From Calidifonticultor sp964387355 (GTDB taxonomy: Bacteria; Actinomycetota; Humimicrobiia; Humimicrobiales; Humimicrobiaceae), in the NCBI GenBank assembly GCA_964387355.1, contig CAYLWJ010000165.1, forward strand, positions 1 to 17,451: 17,451 nucleotides of DNA, written 5' to 3'. This document shows positions 1 to 8,044 of this stretch, piece after piece. The notes under the pieces are model-generated. The model worked only from the letters and a program-made list of their open reading frames with translations, searched no databases and had not been told where the DNA came from. The position numbers were made by a program, and so were the translations under genes. The first letter of the stretch is position 1. The number at the start of each line of letters is the position of its first letter.

Positions 1-27
1 ACTGATATAAATAATAATAATAATAAT

Positions 28-618
28 ATGGAAAAAGAGATAATAACACTTCCACAACCAAATACTGATAGTAATTTTTCACTAGAAAAAGCACTTTTTC
101 TTAGAAGGTCAGTAAGGTCTTTTTCAGATAAAAAGATTGAGTTAGAAAAAATATCACAGCTTTTATGGGCTGCACAAGGAATAACTAAACAGGATAGCGG
201 TTTTAGAACTGCTCCCTCCGCAGGTGCATTATATCCTCTTGAAGTTTATTTATTAAAAGAGGATGGTACTTTTCATTACAATCCTAAAAATCACGCTCTT
301 GAAGTAATAAGCAATACTGATAAAAGACAAAATTTATATCAAGCTTGCTTATTTCAAGATGCAGTTATGGGCGCAGCAATAAATATTGTTATTGTTGGCG
401 TTTACGAAAGAACAATAGTTAAATATGGCAAACGTGGAATAAGATATGTAGATATGGAAGCAGGACATGCCTGCCAAAATATACTGCTGCAAGCAGTTGC
501 ATTAGAGCTTGGGGCAGTTCCTATTGGTGCTTTTAATGATAATGAAGTTCAAAAAATATTAAATTTACCTGATAACTATTCCCCTTTATATGTGGTTCCC
601 GTAGGTTATCCTTATTAA
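28..618 (+). CDS. SagB/ThcOx-family nitroreductase (possibly 5'-partial)
   Basis: This is a small FMN-dependent oxidoreductase of the nitroreductase fold, SagB/ThcOx branch. Seen directly: the flavin-binding RRSVR near residues 26-30, the branch-typical TAPSAGALYP at 61-70, and GAVPIGAF near 162-169 close to the C-terminus. Family knowledge: relatives oxidise azoline rings in peptide natural products or act as general flavin oxidoreductases. No peptide precursor or cyclodehydratase gene is visible here, so the substrate is unknown. The first ATG in the window is at 28, but no ribosome binding site precedes it and the frame is open back to base 1 through six AAT (Asn) codons. Relatives often carry an extra N-terminal signal segment, so the true start may lie outside the window. 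Confident in the family, not in the start. Confidence 0.85.
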   Translation: MEKEIITLPQPNTDSNFSLEKALFLRRSVRSFSDKKIELEKISQLLWAAQGITKQDSGFRTAPSAGALYPLEVYLLKEDGTFHYNPKNHALEVISNTDKRQNLYQACLFQDAVMGAAINIVIVGVYERTIVKYGKRGIRYVDMEAGHACQNILLQAVALELGAVPIGAFNDNEVQKILNLPDNYSPLYVVPVGYPY

Positions 619-653
619 TTTAATTCTTTTTAAGAATTTTAAGAATTTATATT

Positions 654-697
654 TGTGGTGAAAATTATAATTAAATGTGGTTGAAATTATAATTAAA
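654..697. repeat. Tandem pair of 22-base AT-rich repeats
   Basis: Two adjacent 22-base units (654-675 and 676-697) begin with tgtggt and end with attataattaaa. They match at 20 of 22 positions. The pair lies in the 242-base non-coding gap between the nitroreductase and the flippase-like gene. The rest of that gap is AT-rich with no gene that I can see; 622-638 can form a weak 7-base-pair hairpin without a T-run. With only two copies this may be a slippage product or a paired binding site. Confidence 0.5.
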
Positions 698-860
698 TTA
701 TCTTAAAAATAGAAATTATAGTTAATTTTCTTCAACTGTTATAATTAAAAATTATGTAAAGAATTATTTAGTTTAGAAAAAATTGAAAATTATTTAACAT
801 TATTTAGAAATAATAAATTTTTTAAAAGTAACAATTTAAAATATTTTAATATAATACCTT

Positions 861-2045
861 ATGCCTAATCTAAACGGTAAAGAAAATAAGAAAAATATTT
901 ACCCTTTTGCAGATAACCAATATTTAAGCAAATACGCTTTAAGTAACATTAATAATCAAACTACATCAGACACCGCTCAACCATATAACAACCAGTCAAA
1001 GACAGCACAAAATAAACCATTAAATAAATATTTAAACAAAAATGTATTAGTAAATAAATTAAAGAAAACAGTAAAAAAAGAAAATATTTTAAATCCGATT
1101 AAAGTTGTAATAAGCATAACATTACTTTTAATCATTATTTTAAAAAATATAAATAATATTGAAAAAATTAAAAGTGTTATTTACGACACAAACCATTTTT
1201 ATCTCATAATTGCTTTTACAGTATTTATTCTAACATTATTTATTGAAACTATAAGGTGGGATATTCTTTTAAGAGCTCACAAAATATATATAAATTTTGG
1301 TTATCTTTTTGGTGCTAGACTTGTTGGTTATTTTTACAATAATGTTCTGCCATCAAATATTGGTGGTGATGTTTACAGGGTATTTGACATTTCAAAAAAC
1401 AAAAAAGCTCCCCTGTATAAAAGTGCTTCTACCATTTTTATGGAAAATCTTTTTGGGCTAATAACTATTATTTTGTTTTTCGGTTCAACTTCTTTTTTCT
1501 TATATAAAATATTTAAAAATTACATTTCATTAATTACCTTTTTTTTAATAATTGCGGTTATGTTATTTTTAATGATTTCTAACCCTATGCTTTTTAAGAT
1601 TGATAAATTATTTAAAAAACTAAGTAAATTTAAAAAAGCTCAAGAAATTTGGCTAAAAATTCAAAGTTTTAGTAATGCTGTTACAAGTTATAAAAACAAA
1701 CTCAGATATGTTTCTTTAAGTTTTTTTATAAATATTCTTTGTCATTTTCTTTATTCTGTTATGTTTTATATAATTTCACTCTCAATTAACCTTAATTTAA
1801 GTTTTTTTTATTTTGTATTTATGGTGCCTGTGATATTTGTATTAACAGGAATACCCATTTCAATTGGAGGATTAGGGGTAAGAGAAAATGCAATTGTTTT
1901 TATGCTACTAAGTTTTGGAGTGATAAATGAAAAAGCTGTTGTTTTTTCTATAATAGTACTTCTTATCCACTTATTAGCTGCATTAATAAGTGGTGTTTTT
2001 TACTTTATAAGAAGTTTGTTTTTTAAAACCAAAACAATTTTTTAA
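861..2045 (+). CDS. Flippase-like membrane protein (LPG synthase TM-domain / AglD family)
   Basis: This is an integral membrane protein of the lysylphosphatidylglycerol synthase transmembrane-domain family (UPF0104). Members without a synthase domain are thought to move lipids or lipid-linked sugars across the cytoplasmic membrane. Seen: hydrophobic helices from about residue 82 onward, the family segment GARLVGYFYNNVLPSNIGGD near 149-168, and the late glycine-rich stretch GIPISIGGLGVRENA. The first roughly 80 residues are hydrophilic and rich in Asn, Lys and Gln, which is longer than usual for the family. No later in-frame ATG precedes the membrane region, and no ribosome binding site precedes ATG 861. 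A TATAAT at 850-855 lies just upstream, so a leaderless message is conceivable, but such hexamers are common in this base composition. The transported lipid is not known. Confidence 0.8.
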   Translation: MPNLNGKENKKNIYPFADNQYLSKYALSNINNQTTSDTAQPYNNQSKTAQNKPLNKYLNKNVLVNKLKKTVKKENILNPIKVVISITLLLIIILKNINNIEKIKSVIYDTNHFYLIIAFTVFILTLFIETIRWDILLRAHKIYINFGYLFGARLVGYFYNNVLPSNIGGDVYRVFDISKNKKAPLYKSASTIFMENLFGLITIILFFGSTSFFLYKIFKNYISLITFFLIIAVMLFLMISNPMLFKIDKLFKKLSKFKKAQEIWLKIQSFSNAVTSYKNKLRYVSLSFFINILCHFLYSVMFYIISLSINLNLSFFYFVFMVPVIFVLTGIPISIGGLGVRENAIVFMLLSFGVINEKAVVFSIIVLLIHLLAALISGVFYFIRSLFFKTKTIF

Positions 2046-2100
2046 TAAAATTATCTTAAAAACATCTTATTAGAGAGAGGTCAAAAAGAAAGGTGTACAG

Positions 2101-3582
2101 ATGCCTAAAAATATTAAAAAAGTTCCATTATCTAATGAAGCAGAAGCATTAAAAGAAATGAAAATCTTTTTTAGTAAAAATGCAGTTAAAAGGCTTGATG
2201 ATGTTTTAAAATTAAAACTAAATCTGAAAACTAATTTAAATAATTCTACTTATTTAAATAATTTAAGTGGTTCAAGTAGTTCAAATAATTTAAATAATTT
2301 AAGCAGTTCGAGTGGTTTAAATAATTTAAGTATTGAAAACGATTTTTCAAACAATTTAAATAATCAATTTCAATTACCTTTAAATTACTCAATTGATGAG
2401 AATGAAAATGTAATTAAATTAAAAATTTCAGATAATTTAAATGCTAATCAAAAAGAAGATAATAATATTAAAGAATATACACTTCCTTTATATACATGTC
2501 CTGCAACTGGATATAAATTTTTTTATTTTTACCTTCCAACAAAATATATAAATAATGATTTAGAACTGCAGCCAAGACCACTTGAATTTAAAAGACTTTG
2601 GGAACTTTATAAGCATTTACTTTCCAATAGCCAACTTACTCCATCTGTATGTAGAATTTCTGGCAATAAGGTATACTTATTTGATGGACAACACAAAGCA
2701 GCAGCTCAAATATGGGCTGGACGAGATGCAATTGAATGCAAAATTTATATCAGCCCATCTGTTAAAGTATTAAAAGAAACCAACCTTATAGCACACGATA
2801 AATTAAGACAAATGCCATTTTTTACTTCTGTTTTAATAAAAAAATGGTCAAGCATCTTTTATGAAGAATGGAACCAGTACATTGAACAACCAGGAAATAA
2901 ATCAGAATCAGATTTTGTAAATTTTTTAATTAGTAAGGGGAAGAAAAAAAATGATGCTATAAATATGCTGGAGAGTAACATTTATGAAACTATTTTAGAA
3001 GATAACAACAACAAAATAAAAAAATTTATTGAAGATTACAGCACTGATAATAAAAAACCTTTAACTGTTAACAGATTAAAACAATCTTTTTTTAAAAAAT
3101 TTATTGCCCCTCCTCCTCTTGTTATCAGCTTAGAGGAATCAGATAATTTAAGAGAATTTGAAAGAATTAATGCAATAAAATTAATTAATATTATTGTTAA
3201 ATATTCACTTGAAAACTTATGGAACCCCCAAGCTAATGATGAAAACCATAAAATATCTGAAATGATATACTTAAATGGCGCTTTTAAAGCTACCTGTTCA
3301 CTCATTAAAGATGTAATTGCAGCAGTTCTTGAGCTTTATGATCAAACAGAAAGAAATGAAATTCTTTTACGCAAAATAACTGAGGACAATTGGCAGTTAA
3401 TTGAAAAAAGCATAGAAGCAATTTTTTCAAATAGAATTTGGTCAGACAATTCTCAGGAAAATTTTAATAACTTAAGAGCAAGCAATGAAAACGCTGTAAG
3501 AAAATACCTTGCAAAAAAAGGATTGTCAGTAAATTGGATTTTAAATTACTCAATGAATTCAAATGAAAACTTTATTGATTAA
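2101..3582 (+). CDS. Orphan DGQHR-motif (DndB/ParB-like) protein
   Basis: This is a soluble 493-residue protein. The recognisable core is at about residues 180-220, where TPSVCRISGNKVYLFDGQHK is followed by AAAQIWAG. This matches the DGQH(R/K) signature of DGQHR-domain proteins, related to DndB, the regulator of DNA phosphorothioation, and to the ParB-like fold. No dnd, par or restriction genes are adjacent, so the role is open; nucleic-acid binding is an inference. Residues about 46-90 are a low-complexity Asn/Leu/Ser linker with a repeated LNNLS. The C-terminal half is charged and helical in character, with no motif I know. A ribosome binding site (agaaaggtg, 2087-2095) supports ATG 2101. 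Only 12 bases separate its stop from the ZIP transporter start, so co-transcription is likely. Confidence 0.55.
   Translation: MPKNIKKVPLSNEAEALKEMKIFFSKNAVKRLDDVLKLKLNLKTNLNNSTYLNNLSGSSSSNNLNNLSSSSGLNNLSIENDFSNNLNNQFQLPLNYSIDENENVIKLKISDNLNANQKEDNNIKEYTLPLYTCPATGYKFFYFYLPTKYINNDLELQPRPLEFKRLWELYKHLLSNSQLTPSVCRISGNKVYLFDGQHKAAAQIWAGRDAIECKIYISPSVKVLKETNLIAHDKLRQMPFFTSVLIKKWSSIFYEEWNQYIEQPGNKSESDFVNFLISKGKKKNDAINMLESNIYETILEDNNNKIKKFIEDYSTDNKKPLTVNRLKQSFFKKFIAPPPLVISLEESDNLREFERINAIKLINIIVKYSLENLWNPQANDENHKISEMIYLNGAFKATCSLIKDVIAAVLELYDQTERNEILLRKITEDNWQLIEKSIEAIFSNRIWSDNSQENFNNLRASNENAVRKYLAKKGLSVNWILNYSMNSNENFID
2221..2330 (+). repeat. In-frame low-complexity repeat (LNNLS)
   Basis: Three perfect 15-base copies of tttaaataatttaag sit at 2253-2267, 2289-2303 and 2316-2330. 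Their offsets (36 and 27) are multiples of nine, so the reading frame is kept. They encode repeated LNNLS between the N-terminal segment and the DGQH core of the host protein. Serine-rich aag-tgg / agc-agt codons fill the spacers. Confidence 0.8.
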
Positions 3583-3585
3583 GGA
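3581..3585 (+). promoter_or_regulatory. Ribosome binding site overlapping upstream stop
   Basis: The bases aagga start inside the TAA stop (3580-3582) of the DGQHR-type gene and stand 9 bases before ATG 3595. This favours 3595 over the second ATG at 3598. It also suggests translational coupling of the two genes. The ATG at 3591 is in another frame and stops after four codons. Confidence 0.6.
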
Positions 3586-3594
3586 TACTTATGA

Positions 3595-4362
3595 ATGATG
3601 AATGAAGAGATTATAAAGCCTTTAATTTTAACATCAATTGCAGGGCTTTCAACAACAATTGGTAGTTTAATTGGTCTTGCATTTAAAAAGGAGAGCCCTA
3701 AATTTATGAGTGCTGTTCTAGGATTTACTGCAGGGGTTATGATTGGAGTTTCATTTTTTGAGTTACTTCCATCAAGTCTTGAAGAAATTGGTTTTATTAA
3801 GTCAAGTATATCATTTGTAATTGGATTTATTTTTATATTTTTAATTGATTATTTCATTCCACATGAATATATAGGCCAGAAAGAAAAAATAAACGAAAAT
3901 ACTGATAAAAAACTGCTTCGAACCGGACTTTTTGTTGCAATTGGCATTGCAATCCATAACTTTCCTGAAGGTATGGCAACTTTTTATAGTTCAATTGTAA
4001 ATATAAAGGTGGGAGCTGCAATTGCTGTTGCAATAGCAATACATAATATACCTGAAGGCATAGCTGTTTCTGCTCCAGTTTTTAAAGCAACTGGAAATAG
4101 GTCTAAGGCTTTTTTATGGTCTTTTTTGTCAGGTGTTGTTGAGCCCATTGGAGCAGTGCTTACTGCGTTTATATTACTGCCTTTTCTAAATGCACAAATA
4201 TTAGGCTATCTTCTTGCTGGTATTGCTGGGCTTATGGTTTTTATTTCAATTGACGAACTAATTCCGGTATCTAAATCTTACGGATACAGCCATCTTCCTA
4301 TAGTAAGTTTTATTGGCGGTCTGATAATAATGATAGCCAGCCTTTTTTTACTAAAAAAATGA
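3595..4362 (+). CDS. ZIP-family divalent metal transporter (ZupT/GufA-like)
   Basis: This is a cytoplasmic-membrane transporter of 255 residues that moves zinc or related divalent metals into the cytoplasm. Seen: about eight hydrophobic segments, the paired metal-site motifs HNFPEG (121-126) and HNIPEG (150-155), and SGVVEPIGA (179-187) with the expected Glu183. The length is typical of bacterial ZupT-like members. The loop before the first HNFPEG is short and charged (about residues 90-110), with no long His-rich tract. It probably forms an operon with the upstream DGQHR-type gene and the downstream methyltransferase, 15 bases away. Metal selectivity (Zn, Fe, Mn) cannot be read from the sequence, and no metal-responsive operator was recognised. 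Confidence 0.9.
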   Translation: MMNEEIIKPLILTSIAGLSTTIGSLIGLAFKKESPKFMSAVLGFTAGVMIGVSFFELLPSSLEEIGFIKSSISFVIGFIFIFLIDYFIPHEYIGQKEKINENTDKKLLRTGLFVAIGIAIHNFPEGMATFYSSIVNIKVGAAIAVAIAIHNIPEGIAVSAPVFKATGNRSKAFLWSFLSGVVEPIGAVLTAFILLPFLNAQILGYLLAGIAGLMVFISIDELIPVSKSYGYSHLPIVSFIGGLIIMIASLFLLKK

Positions 4363-4377
4363 CAAAAATTTAAAGAA

Positions 4378-4950
4378 ATGGGTGAAAAATTTAATTTTAA
4401 CAATCGGCATAAATTAAATAGTAACGAGCGAAAAAAGATTCTTCCTGCCCATAAACTTCTCTTAAAGTTTGGTTTAAAAAAAGGAGACTATATTGCAGAT
4501 TTAGGAGCAGGTACTGGCTTTTTTACTTTTGCTGCTGCAAAAATAGTGGGAAGGCTTGGTTTAGTATATGCTCTTGATATTTCTGAAGATATGCTAGAAG
4601 AAATAAAAAAACAAATAATAACTTTAAAATCAAATACTTTTAGGTCAAATAAATATGCAAAAATAAATATAGTGAAAGTATTTGAAAACAATTTAGTAAT
4701 TGATAATAATTCAGTAAATTTTATTTTAGCATCATTGGTTTTACATGAAGTTGATAATTTAAATAAAACATTAGAGGAGATTGAAAGAATTTTAAGAAAT
4801 AATGGGAAAATAGCTATTATAGAATCGAAAGAAAAGATAGAAGCTGAAAAAATAATTCAAATTTTAAAAAAATATAACTTTAAAAATATTTCTTATTCAG
4901 ATATAAATGACTTATTTTATAGTATTGAAGCTTTAAAAATTAAAGAGTAA
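4378..4950 (+). CDS. Class I SAM-dependent methyltransferase
   Basis: This is a soluble methyltransferase of 190 residues with the Rossmann-like SAM-binding fold. Seen: motif I ADLGAGTGFF near 40-49, the acidic end of strand 2 in YALDIS (Asp67), and LASLVLHEVDN in the motif IV-V region. It resembles small UbiE/ArsM-like methyltransferases, but it has no conserved cysteines of the arsenite type and the substrate is unknown. The start at 4378 is the only reasonable ATG; its ribosome binding site is poor (taaaga directly before it), so translation may be coupled to the ZIP gene ending 15 bases upstream. The gene is convergent with the tRNA-Ser gene that follows. Confidence 0.8.
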   Translation: MGEKFNFNNRHKLNSNERKKILPAHKLLLKFGLKKGDYIADLGAGTGFFTFAAAKIVGRLGLVYALDISEDMLEEIKKQIITLKSNTFRSNKYAKINIVKVFENNLVIDNNSVNFILASLVLHEVDNLNKTLEEIERILRNNGKIAIIESKEKIEAEKIIQILKKYNFKNISYSDINDLFYSIEALKIKE

Positions 4951-4960
4951 TTTTAACTTT

Positions 4961-5056
<96 letters not shown>

Positions 5057-5142
5057 AAAATTAGTTACAGCGCTAATCGAAAAACAGTTTAGCATATTAA
5101 TAATTGTGGGCAAAATTTTTTAGCTACTCTATTTGGATTAGT

Positions 5143-5260
5143 TGTCAAAATTATCTTATTTGTTAAAATTGCCTTAGTTTCTAAAATTGTCTAAATTACC
5201 AAAATTACCAAAAATATCTAAATTATCTATATCATTGTTATCTAAATTATGTTCTTTAAT
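5143..5260. repeat. Degenerate ctaaatta / caaaatta simple-sequence tract across a stop codon
   Basis: On the plus strand this tract reads as irregular copies of caaaattatct, taaaattgcct, ctaaaattgtct, ctaaattacc and caaaattacc. It covers the last ~28 codons of the minus-strand TIM-barrel gene, passes its stop codon at 5174-5176 and continues ~30 bases into non-coding DNA. The encoded C-terminus is an Asn/Asp/Leu/Phe-rich tail ending in GNFGNLDNFRN. Because the repetition ignores the gene boundary, it looks like a DNA-level process. Confidence 0.6.
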
Positions 5261-6331
5261 AAAATTATTTATTTCAGACAATAACTCAGAATAATTATTT
5301 AACTTTTCATCCGGTATTACTTCAAAAGTAAACCAACCTTCATAATTACCTTTATATTCACAATAACCCTCATATTCGTAATAACTTTTATATTCATAAT
5401 TACTTTTAAAATTATTTTTTAATTTTCTATTTAAAATTGCCAGCATTTCTGGCCAGTTTATAAGACCTTTACCAGGAACAAGGTGCCTGTCATCAGGTGC
5501 ATCCTTGTAATGTTCATCCCAATCCTCAGAATCATATAACTTATTTTTAGCATATTCCAACTTATTAGTTTTATTTAAATTATCATTTAGTTTGTCATTT
5601 TCATTAAGCTTTTCAATTTTACCCAGATTATAGACTTTGTCCAGTTTATTAGTTTTACCAAGTTTATCAATTTCACTCGGTTTAATGGCTTTATTTCTTA
5701 TACTGTCACCCATGTTGTCATGAATATGCATTGTTATAATATCACCCAAATATTTTTTCAAATAATCATTAATACTGTTAGTTAAAAATGCATGGCCGCT
5801 GTCAAAGCAAATCCCAATAGTATTTTTATTTCTTAATTTCCCCGTCTTTCTTACCTCATTTACTATATACAAAAGCTCCTCTGGATTTTCTGCAACATAT
5901 TTATTTGGCATGTTTTCAACAGCAATTTTAATATTTTGCGATTCAGCAAAACTTGCAATTTCAGCTAAACTTTCAATTGAAAAATTTATCTTTTTGTATT
6001 TTTCATTTGAGCCTTTACAAAAATTACCTGGATGAACAACAAGTATCTCTGCCCCTATACTGCTTAAAAGTAAAATTCTTTTTTTTATAACTTCTAAACT
6101 TTTTTGCCTAATACTTGAATCTAAACTTGAAATATCTACACCCATAAAATCAGCATGTCCTGAAAATATATTTAAATTTAATTCCTTAAGTGTTTTAATA
6201 ACATAGCTATTGGCATGAACAGGAAAAACAATTTCAACATTTTTAATCAAGATTTTTGGAATTTCAGTAAAGTCAATTTGATTTACCTGTTTTACGTGTA
6301 AGTATAAAGCTGTGCTAATCGCTAATTTCAT
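5174..6331 (-). CDS. Xylose-isomerase-like TIM-barrel protein with low-complexity insertions
   Basis: This is a sugar phosphate isomerase/epimerase-type TIM barrel (AP endonuclease family 2 superfamily). Expected metal ligands are visible: Glu139 in AVENMP, Asp177 and His180 in CFDSGH, His202/His204 in HIHDN, Asp280/His283 in DDRHLVPGKG, and Glu337 in FEVIP. The enzyme core therefore looks intact, but the substrate cannot be named. At 385 residues it is much longer than usual (about 260-290). The excess lies in a Lys/Leu/Asn-rich insert between HIHDN and DDRH (about residues 217-270), a Tyr/Glu-rich YEYK-like insert (311-331) just before the FEV strand, and an Asn/Asp-rich C-terminal tail. 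It lies 105 bases downstream of the MATE gene on the same strand. No ribosome binding site is evident before ATG 6331. Confidence 0.75.
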   Translation of the reverse strand: MKLAISTALYLHVKQVNQIDFTEIPKILIKNVEIVFPVHANSYVIKTLKELNLNIFSGHADFMGVDISSLDSSIRQKSLEVIKKRILLLSSIGAEILVVHPGNFCKGSNEKYKKINFSIESLAEIASFAESQNIKIAVENMPNKYVAENPEELLYIVNEVRKTGKLRNKNTIGICFDSGHAFLTNSINDYLKKYLGDIITMHIHDNMGDSIRNKAIKPSEIDKLGKTNKLDKVYNLGKIEKLNENDKLNDNLNKTNKLEYAKNKLYDSEDWDEHYKDAPDDRHLVPGKGLINWPEMLAILNRKLKNNFKSNYEYKSYYEYEGYCEYKGNYEGWFTFEVIPDEKLNNYSELLSEINNFIKEHNLDNNDIDNLDIFGNFGNLDNFRN

Positions 6332-6436
6332 TTTTATTTATAAATTATGTAATTGATAATTTTGTATTATAAATAATAAAATTTTTTAACTCTTTTAAAT
6401 AATTCTTGCAATATTCATAATGTTAAATAATTAAAT

Positions 6437-7798
6437 TTAAAACATGGGCTTTACTTCTGATAGCTCATTAAATTTTCTAATTTGAAAATATACAAAAAAA
6501 GAGGTCAAAATTATAGAGAAAAAGCTAGATACAGGTATTGCAAACCATATACCATTAATATTAAAAAAAATCGGTAGCACAATTAGCGCTGGAATCAATA
6601 ATAAAAGCTGACGTGAAAGAGTAATAATTAAGGCTGGAATTGCCTTGCCTATTGCCTGAAAAAGACTTCCACCAAGAACTTGAAATCCAATAAAAGGTAA
6701 AAAGATTATTATTATTCGTAAAGGCATAATCCCCATTTGTATCAAACTTTTATCTTTTGTAAATAGCCCAAGAACTTGCTCTGGAAATAACATCATTATA
6801 ATAAAACCAGCTCCAGCAATAATAAAAGTCCAGATAAATGCTTCTTTAAATATTTTCTTAATTCTTGTGTATAGCTTTGCTCCATAATTAAAACTTACAA
6901 GTGTTGAATAGCCTTGAGTTATGCCTATTATTGGCATTTCAATAAAGTTAGTCATTCTTAACCCAATTCCCATAACAGCAACATGCATATCTGTTCCATA
7001 ATAAACAAGAGACTTATTAAAAATTAAAAATATAACACTACTAAGTATCTGTAAAATAAAAGAAGGAAAACCAACTGCAATAATTTCCCTTGAAATTTTT
7101 AAATCTGGGTTGAAATGAGAAATTTTTAAAATATAACTGCTTTTTTTTGAAATAAAAAATGCCAAAACAAATAATAAGCTTATAAACTGGCTGATAATTG
7201 TTGCTATTGCAGCGCCTTTTACTCCAAGTTTTAAAATAAAAATAAAAATTGGGTCAAGTATTATGTTGCAAGCAGCACCAATAATCATTACATACATTGA
7301 TGCACGAGGTTTACCTTCAGCTCTAATGATACTATTAGCAAAAATTACGAGTGAATAAGTAATAAAGCCAATAAGTATTATACTCATATAGTCATAAGCA
7401 AAAGTAAATGTTTCGCTTGAAGCTCCAAAAAAATATAAAATTTTATCAGCAAAAATGTATGCTGGAATTAAAAATATTAGGCTAAAAAATACAGTAAGCA
7501 CAATTCCTGAACCTACTGATTTTAATGCCTTATTATAATCTTTTGCACCAAATGCCCGCGAAATTACTGATGATGAGCCAATCCCAGTCATTATCCCAAA
7601 AGACATCATTATAATTTGCATAGGAAGTACTATTGTAAGAGCTGAAATTGCAAGCGGTCCTACACCTTGCCCAACAAATAAGGTATCAACCATGTTGTAT
7701 AATGCATTTACTAACATACCTATAATTGCAGGCATTGAAAATTTAAAAAGTAGAGATCTCAAATTCCCATTTAATATTAACTCGCGCTGTTCTTCCAT
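6437..7798 (-). CDS. MATE-family multidrug/organic exporter
   Basis: This is an integral membrane exporter of 453 residues, the normal MATE length, with about twelve hydrophobic segments in two halves. Seen: the N-terminal signature PAIIGMLVNALYNMVDTLFV with GQGVG (about 24-48), GIGSSSVISRAFGAKD, and the second-half counterpart around MGIGLRMTNFIEMPIIGITQG. Family knowledge: MATE proteins export cationic drugs, metabolites or other organics using Na+ or H+. The substrate here is unknown. An aggt element about 12 bases before ATG 7798 on the minus strand could be the ribosome binding site. The gene is divergent from the glycosyltransferase at 8045; the 246-base gap between them is extremely AT-rich and I see no convincing promoter in it. 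Confidence 0.92.
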   Translation of the reverse strand: MEEQRELILNGNLRSLLFKFSMPAIIGMLVNALYNMVDTLFVGQGVGPLAISALTIVLPMQIIMMSFGIMTGIGSSSVISRAFGAKDYNKALKSVGSGIVLTVFFSLIFLIPAYIFADKILYFFGASSETFTFAYDYMSIILIGFITYSLVIFANSIIRAEGKPRASMYVMIIGAACNIILDPIFIFILKLGVKGAAIATIISQFISLLFVLAFFISKKSSYILKISHFNPDLKISREIIAVGFPSFILQILSSVIFLIFNKSLVYYGTDMHVAVMGIGLRMTNFIEMPIIGITQGYSTLVSFNYGAKLYTRIKKIFKEAFIWTFIIAGAGFIIMMLFPEQVLGLFTKDKSLIQMGIMPLRIIIIFLPFIGFQVLGGSLFQAIGKAIPALIITLSRQLLLLIPALIVLPIFFNINGIWFAIPVSSFFSIILTSFFVYFQIRKFNELSEVKPMF

Positions 7799-8044
7799 AA
7801 AATTTTATCTTACCTAAAACCTAAATTAAAACCAAAAATAAATATTTATAATTTAATCTTTTTTTAATCTTTTTTTTAACTTTTTTTAACATATAACATA
7901 TATATTTTTCTTATAATCTAAAGTGTGTTAAAGGTTTTTAAAATTGATATCTATGACTTTTATTCATAACTTATATCCAAAATATTAGCTAAACATTAAA
8001 TTAAGTTAATTATGTATAAAAAAAATTAATATGAAAATATTAAC

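Noticed and set aside
654..697. Tandem repeats as a CRISPR remnant.
   Set aside because: The units are directly adjacent without spacers, only two are present, and no cas gene is nearby.
850..855. TATAAT 5 bases before ATG 861, suggesting a leaderless transcript.
   Set aside because: No matching -35 is present, and TATAAT-like hexamers are expected often in this base composition.
3036..3305. Antisense open frame of 89 codons inside the DGQH-type gene.
   Set aside because: It is fully inside a better-supported gene with its own ribosome binding site, and shows no family motif. It is an opposite-strand shadow; the same holds for the other short overlapping frames, such as those at 10558-10869 and 16019-16300.
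5121..5148. A perfect TTGACA on the minus strand (5148-5143) as a promoter for tRNA-Ser.
   Set aside because: The best -10 at a 16-base spacing is TAGCTA, a poor match, and the hexamer lies in a simple-repeat tract. Not strong enough to list.
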